A stretch of 64,000 bases of DNA from Brevundimonas vesicularis NBRC 12165 (GTDB lineage Bacteria; Pseudomonadota; Alphaproteobacteria; Caulobacterales; Caulobacteraceae): the NCBI RefSeq assembly GCF_001592205.1, contig NZ_BCWM01000001.1, positions 186,001-250,000 on the forward strand, read 5' to 3'. The first letter of the stretch is position 1. Each line of letters opens with the position of its first letter. A program made the position numbers and the translations under genes. Shown piece by piece: positions 61,507 to 64,000 of the stretch. Under the pieces are notes generated by a model that ran no database searches, was not told the origin of the DNA, and saw nothing but the letters and a program-made list of their open reading frames with translations.

Positions 61507-63198
61507 TCACGCCTTGGGCAGCGCGACCCAGAAGGTGGCGCCCTCGCCCGGCGCCGAGATCACGCCGATCGAGCCGCCCTGCAACTCGACCAATCGCTTG
61601 GCCAGGGCCAGGCCGACGCCGTGCCCCTCGACCGTCGAACGCTCAAGCCCCAGGCGGTTGAAGGGTTCGAACAGCTGCGCCTGCTTCTGTGGCGACAGGC
61701 CGGGGCCGAAATCGCTGACCTCAATGCGGACGCAGTCGTCCTGACGAAGCGCACGCAGGACGACACGACCGCCGGAACCGCCGTATTTCAGCGCATTGCT
61801 GGTCAGGTTGGTGATGATCTGGGCCAGACGCTGAGAGTCCGCGACCGCGATCAAGCCATCGCCCTCGCACACCACCTCGACGGCGACCCGGTCGGCGTCG
61901 GGCCACAGCAGGCACGTGCGGCGCACGTCTTCCAGCAGCCCCGGAATGTCGGTCGGCCGCAGGTCGACCCGGACGGCCCCGGATTCGGCGCGCGCCACGT
62001 CCAGCAAATCGTGGGCCAGGGTTTCGACCTGACGCGCGGTCTTGACCAGCATGTCGGACATTTCGGCCTGCTGAGCCGAGACCCGCCCCAGGTGGCCCTG
62101 CCGCCACAGATCGCCGATGCCGATGATGCCGGCGACGGGGCTCTTGATCTCGTGGGCGACGTTGGCGAGCAGGCGGGACTTGGCCTCCGAGGCCTTTTCG
62201 GCGCGTTCGCGACCGACGCGCGCGCGCTCCGCCAGAAGATCGCGCTCTTCCAGCAGCGAGGCCACCAGCAGGACGGGCATATAGCCGATCAGCACCAGCA
62301 TCTGGGCCATCAGAACCTGGTGGGTCAGGTCGCCCTGAGCATAGGGGCCGTTTCCGATCATGGCGCTGCCGACCAGCAGCACGCTCATGACGACCAGGGT
62401 GAAGGCGGCGCCCGCGACGCCGAGCCGTACCGCAATGGCCAGCAGAAGCGGCAGCAGGACGAAGCCCATCGGCACGTCGCCCGTGAAGGCGACAAAGTAA
62501 AAGACGGGAACAAGGCCGATCAGAACGACGGCCTCGATCAGCTTCCTGGGTTTCAGCAGGCGGGCGAACATCGCAGGCGTCAGCGACATGCCCAGCGACC
62601 CCAGCACGGCGATGCCCAGGGTGTGGCCGAGCCACCAGGTCTGGAAGCCCTGCCAGACGATGTCGCCCTGGCCCATCACCGACAGGATCAGGACGCTGCA
62701 CAGGGCGGCGGGGATCGGCGCCAGGACAGCCGCGAAGAACAGGAAGCTGACCGCGCCGTTCAGGCTGGAAAGGTTGAGCGTGGGCGAGAACCGGCGGGCC
62801 AGCAGGACAGCCCCGACGATCTCGATCATGTTGGCGATCGTGAAGGCCAGCGCCAGCGGCGGTTTATTGCCGGCGATGATCTCGCCAATCAGGATGCTGA
62901 CGGTCAGGACGCCGGCGAAGGTGAGGTCGCTGGTGCGGCCACGGCTGGTGCGCAGCCAGACGGCGACGGCGACCCCGCTGGCGCCCCACAAGCCCGCCAC
63001 CAGTCCGGCCGAACGGGCATAGGCGATCGCCAGGGCGACCAAGATGGCGACGACGACGCCCGTCAGCACCGGAATAAGGGGATTGGGGCCGTCCGGACCT
63101 TCGGCGCCGACGGGGCCGGGCCGATGGCCAGCCGCCATCACGCCCTTGACGGGGGCGCTGTGGGGGGCGTCGATGTTGAGCGCGCGGCTCAGGATCAT
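61507..63198 (-). CDS. MASE1-type membrane histidine kinase
   Basis: A 563-residue sensor kinase. The N-terminal 325 residues are a polytopic membrane region (about eight segments) of MASE1 type. After a coiled-coil linker, HisKA has the phospho-His in NVAHEIKSPVAGI, and HATPase_c shows NLTSNALKYG, DFGPGL and HGVGLALAKRLV. All catalytic motifs are intact. It lacks a receiver. Its cognate regulator is not in the window. An inverted repeat hides its ribosome site. Confidence 0.9.
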   Translation of the reverse strand: MILSRALNIDAPHSAPVKGVMAAGHRPGPVGAEGPDGPNPLIPVLTGVVVAILVALAIAYARSAGLVAGLWGASGVAVAVWLRTSRGRTSDLTFAGVLTVSILIGEIIAGNKPPLALAFTIANMIEIVGAVLLARRFSPTLNLSSLNGAVSFLFFAAVLAPIPAALCSVLILSVMGQGDIVWQGFQTWWLGHTLGIAVLGSLGMSLTPAMFARLLKPRKLIEAVVLIGLVPVFYFVAFTGDVPMGFVLLPLLLAIAVRLGVAGAAFTLVVMSVLLVGSAMIGNGPYAQGDLTHQVLMAQMLVLIGYMPVLLVASLLEERDLLAERARVGRERAEKASEAKSRLLANVAHEIKSPVAGIIGIGDLWRQGHLGRVSAQQAEMSDMLVKTARQVETLAHDLLDVARAESGAVRVDLRPTDIPGLLEDVRRTCLLWPDADRVAVEVVCEGDGLIAVADSQRLAQIITNLTSNALKYGGSGGRVVLRALRQDDCVRIEVSDFGPGLSPQKQAQLFEPFNRLGLERSTVEGHGVGLALAKRLVELQGGSIGVISAPGEGATFWVALPKA

Positions 63199-63205
63199 GG
63201 ACAGG

Positions 63206-63228
63206 TTCCGACCAATCAGAGGTCGGAA
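63206..63228. promoter_or_regulatory. Perfect hairpin before the MASE1 kinase gene
   Basis: TTCCGACC (63206-63213) and GGTCGGAA (63221-63228) form a perfect 8-bp inverted repeat with a 7-base loop. On the minus strand, its right arm GGAA falls about eight bases before the kinase ATG at 63198, so the hairpin could mask the ribosome site or be a dimeric regulator operator. No T tract follows, so it is not a terminator. Confidence 0.45.
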
Positions 63229-63260
63229 TAGGACGACACGGTTCCTAATATCCCCTGAAG

Positions 63261-63923
63261 TCAGGCCTGCAATTTTTCATTGAAACGCCTGACGGCCTCG
63301 GCGGCGCCGTCGGGATGGTTCCAGACCCCGGCGCTGACCGCCACGAAGTCGGCGCCGGCCTGGGCAGGCTCTGCAGCGTTGTCGACCGTGATCCCGCCGA
63401 TGGCGACGCAGGGCGTCTCGACGGTTTCTTGCCACACCGTCAGGATATCCAGCGGCGGGCGATGCACCGTTTCCTTTGTATCGGTGGGATAGAAGGCGCC
63501 GAACGCGACGTAGTCGGCGCCGCCCTCTGCGGCGTCCCAGGCCAGGTCGCGGTCGTCGTGGCAGGTGACGCCGATCATGGCGTCTGGCCCCATGATACGC
63601 CGCGCCTCGGCCAGAGAGCCGTCTTCCTGACCGATGTGAACGCCGTCGCAGCCGGTGGCCCGCGCCAGATCGGGCCGGTCGTTCAGCAGGACCGCGACAT
63701 CATGACGCCGCGCAATGGGAGCCAACACTTCGACCGCCGTGCGGATAGCGGCCTCGTCGGCGGGCTTCAGCCGGATCTGCAAGGCCGCGACGTCGCCGGC
63801 GGCCAAGGCCTGATCGAGGGTTTGCGCAAAAGCGTTCAGGTCGGCGATCGCGGGCGGCGTGATCAGATACAGCCGGCAGGGCGGACGCTCGGGGACGGTA
63901 GGTGTTCGGGCCATGTCCGTCAT
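63261..63923 (-). CDS. thiE: Thiamine-phosphate synthase
   Basis: A 220-residue TIM-barrel enzyme joining HMP-PP and HET-P into thiamine phosphate. [62 protein letters not shown] and [11 protein letters not shown] mark ThiE. The start at 63923 is the outermost Met; the next Met at 63914 is possible. A stop on the minus strand at 63920-63922 would overlap its ATG, hinting that an upstream gene is coupled to it. No TPP riboswitch was seen. Confidence 0.93.
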   Translation of the reverse strand: MTDMARTPTVPERPPCRLYLITPPAIADLNAFAQTLDQALAAGDVAALQIRLKPADEAAIRTAVEVLAPIARRHDVAVLLNDRPDLARATGCDGVHIGQEDGSLAEARRIMGPDAMIGVTCHDDRDLAWDAAEGGADYVAFGAFYPTDTKETVHRPPLDILTVWQETVETPCVAIGGITVDNAAEPAQAGADFVAVSAGVWNHPDGAAEAVRRFNEKLQA

Positions 63924-64000
63924 TGCCTGCCCCCGCGACGATCCGTCAACGGCCCACCGGCAGCTGAGCCATGCGAACGACTTGCAATCGCCTTAAGGAC
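63924..64000. other. Window edge, possible 3' end of another minus-strand gene
   Basis: Two minus-strand frames are open from the window edge: one ends at 63920-63922, overlapping the thiE ATG by four bases (ATGA); the other ends near 63946 with the tail [11 protein letters not shown]. Only one, at most, is the end of an upstream gene. The overlap favours the first, but nothing decides it within the window. Confidence 0.3.

Noticed and set aside
63924-64000. TPP riboswitch before thiE
   Set aside because: No TPP-type CTGAGA core was found in the available upstream bases; and the leader may lie outside the window.
1-64000. Insertion sequences, prophage, CRISPR arrays, rRNA or tRNA genes
   Set aside because: No transposase or integrase proteins, no regularly spaced repeats beyond the two elements at 56.1 kb, and no tRNA-sized cloverleaf seen in the intergenic gaps.

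Overview
This window looks like a chromosomal segment of a member of the Caulobacteraceae, most likely Brevundimonas. The DNA is GC-rich and dense in ATGA-overlapping operons. It carries lineage markers: FliX beside FlgI with CheL- and FlbY-like genes, the CtrA antagonist SciP, a class I lysyl-tRNA synthetase, a DksA with the C-T-S-A finger, and alphaproteobacterial LexA boxes of the form GTTC-N7-GTTC. No rRNA, tRNA, insertion sequence, prophage or CRISPR array was seen. Genus and species are inferred from gene content only.

Layout. 1-3.4 kb: the end of an Mrp-type Na+/H+ antiporter operon (A partial, C, D, E, F, G). 3.5-6.7 kb: a lipoprotein, a LOG-family nucleotidase, a small secreted protein behind a palindromic promoter, and gltX. 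6.8-9.9 kb: flagellar and stringent-response block (dksA, fliX, divergent flgI-cheL-flbY behind a sigma-54 promoter). 10-14.3 kb: an EAL protein, an ABC-F ATPase, a lipoprotein and a truncated haemoglobin. 14.3-17.4 kb: uvrA behind a LexA box. 17.4-21.8 kb: Mla-type lipid transport operon (mlaE, mlaF, mlaD, auxiliary lipoprotein) and a polytopic membrane protein. 22-24.8 kb: a radical SAM/UdgX DNA repair pair directly behind a LexA box. 24.8-32.7 kb: flgK-flgL and fliK-flgD-flgE, divergent from a shared region with two sigma-54 promoters. 32.8-33.2 kb: sciP with a CtrA-like box. 33.3-41.8 kb: mnmA, an S9 peptidase, a TonB-dependent receptor, a response regulator lacking the phospho-acceptor Asp, and several small regulators. 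42-48.7 kb: a thioesterase, queC-queE-queD, a hybrid histidine kinase, an MBL-fold exonuclease and two PaaI thioesterases. 48.8-51.5 kb: orphan small genes with repeated dyads and a LexA-like S24 regulator. 51.5-56 kb: class I lysS, RidA, an Lrp-type regulator divergent from dadA. 56-64 kb: a 9-bp-period repeat, queA, pdxH, a J-domain-like protein, aroC, a VOC protein, a MASE1-type histidine kinase and thiE.

How the genes work together. Three themes recur. Flagellar genes carry class III (sigma-54) signals, and sciP sits just after the hook gene. DNA-damage genes (uvrA and the radical SAM/UdgX operon) share LexA boxes, and the window also encodes a second, LexA-like S24 repressor. Queuosine synthesis is split between queCED and queA, and QueD carries Tyr where the catalytic Cys is expected. 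No wholly new multi-gene system is obvious. The least explained signals are the GTCTAA triplet repeats at 56.1 kb, the paired GTTA-N8-TAAC dyads around 48.85-49.28 kb, and the Asp-less response regulator.
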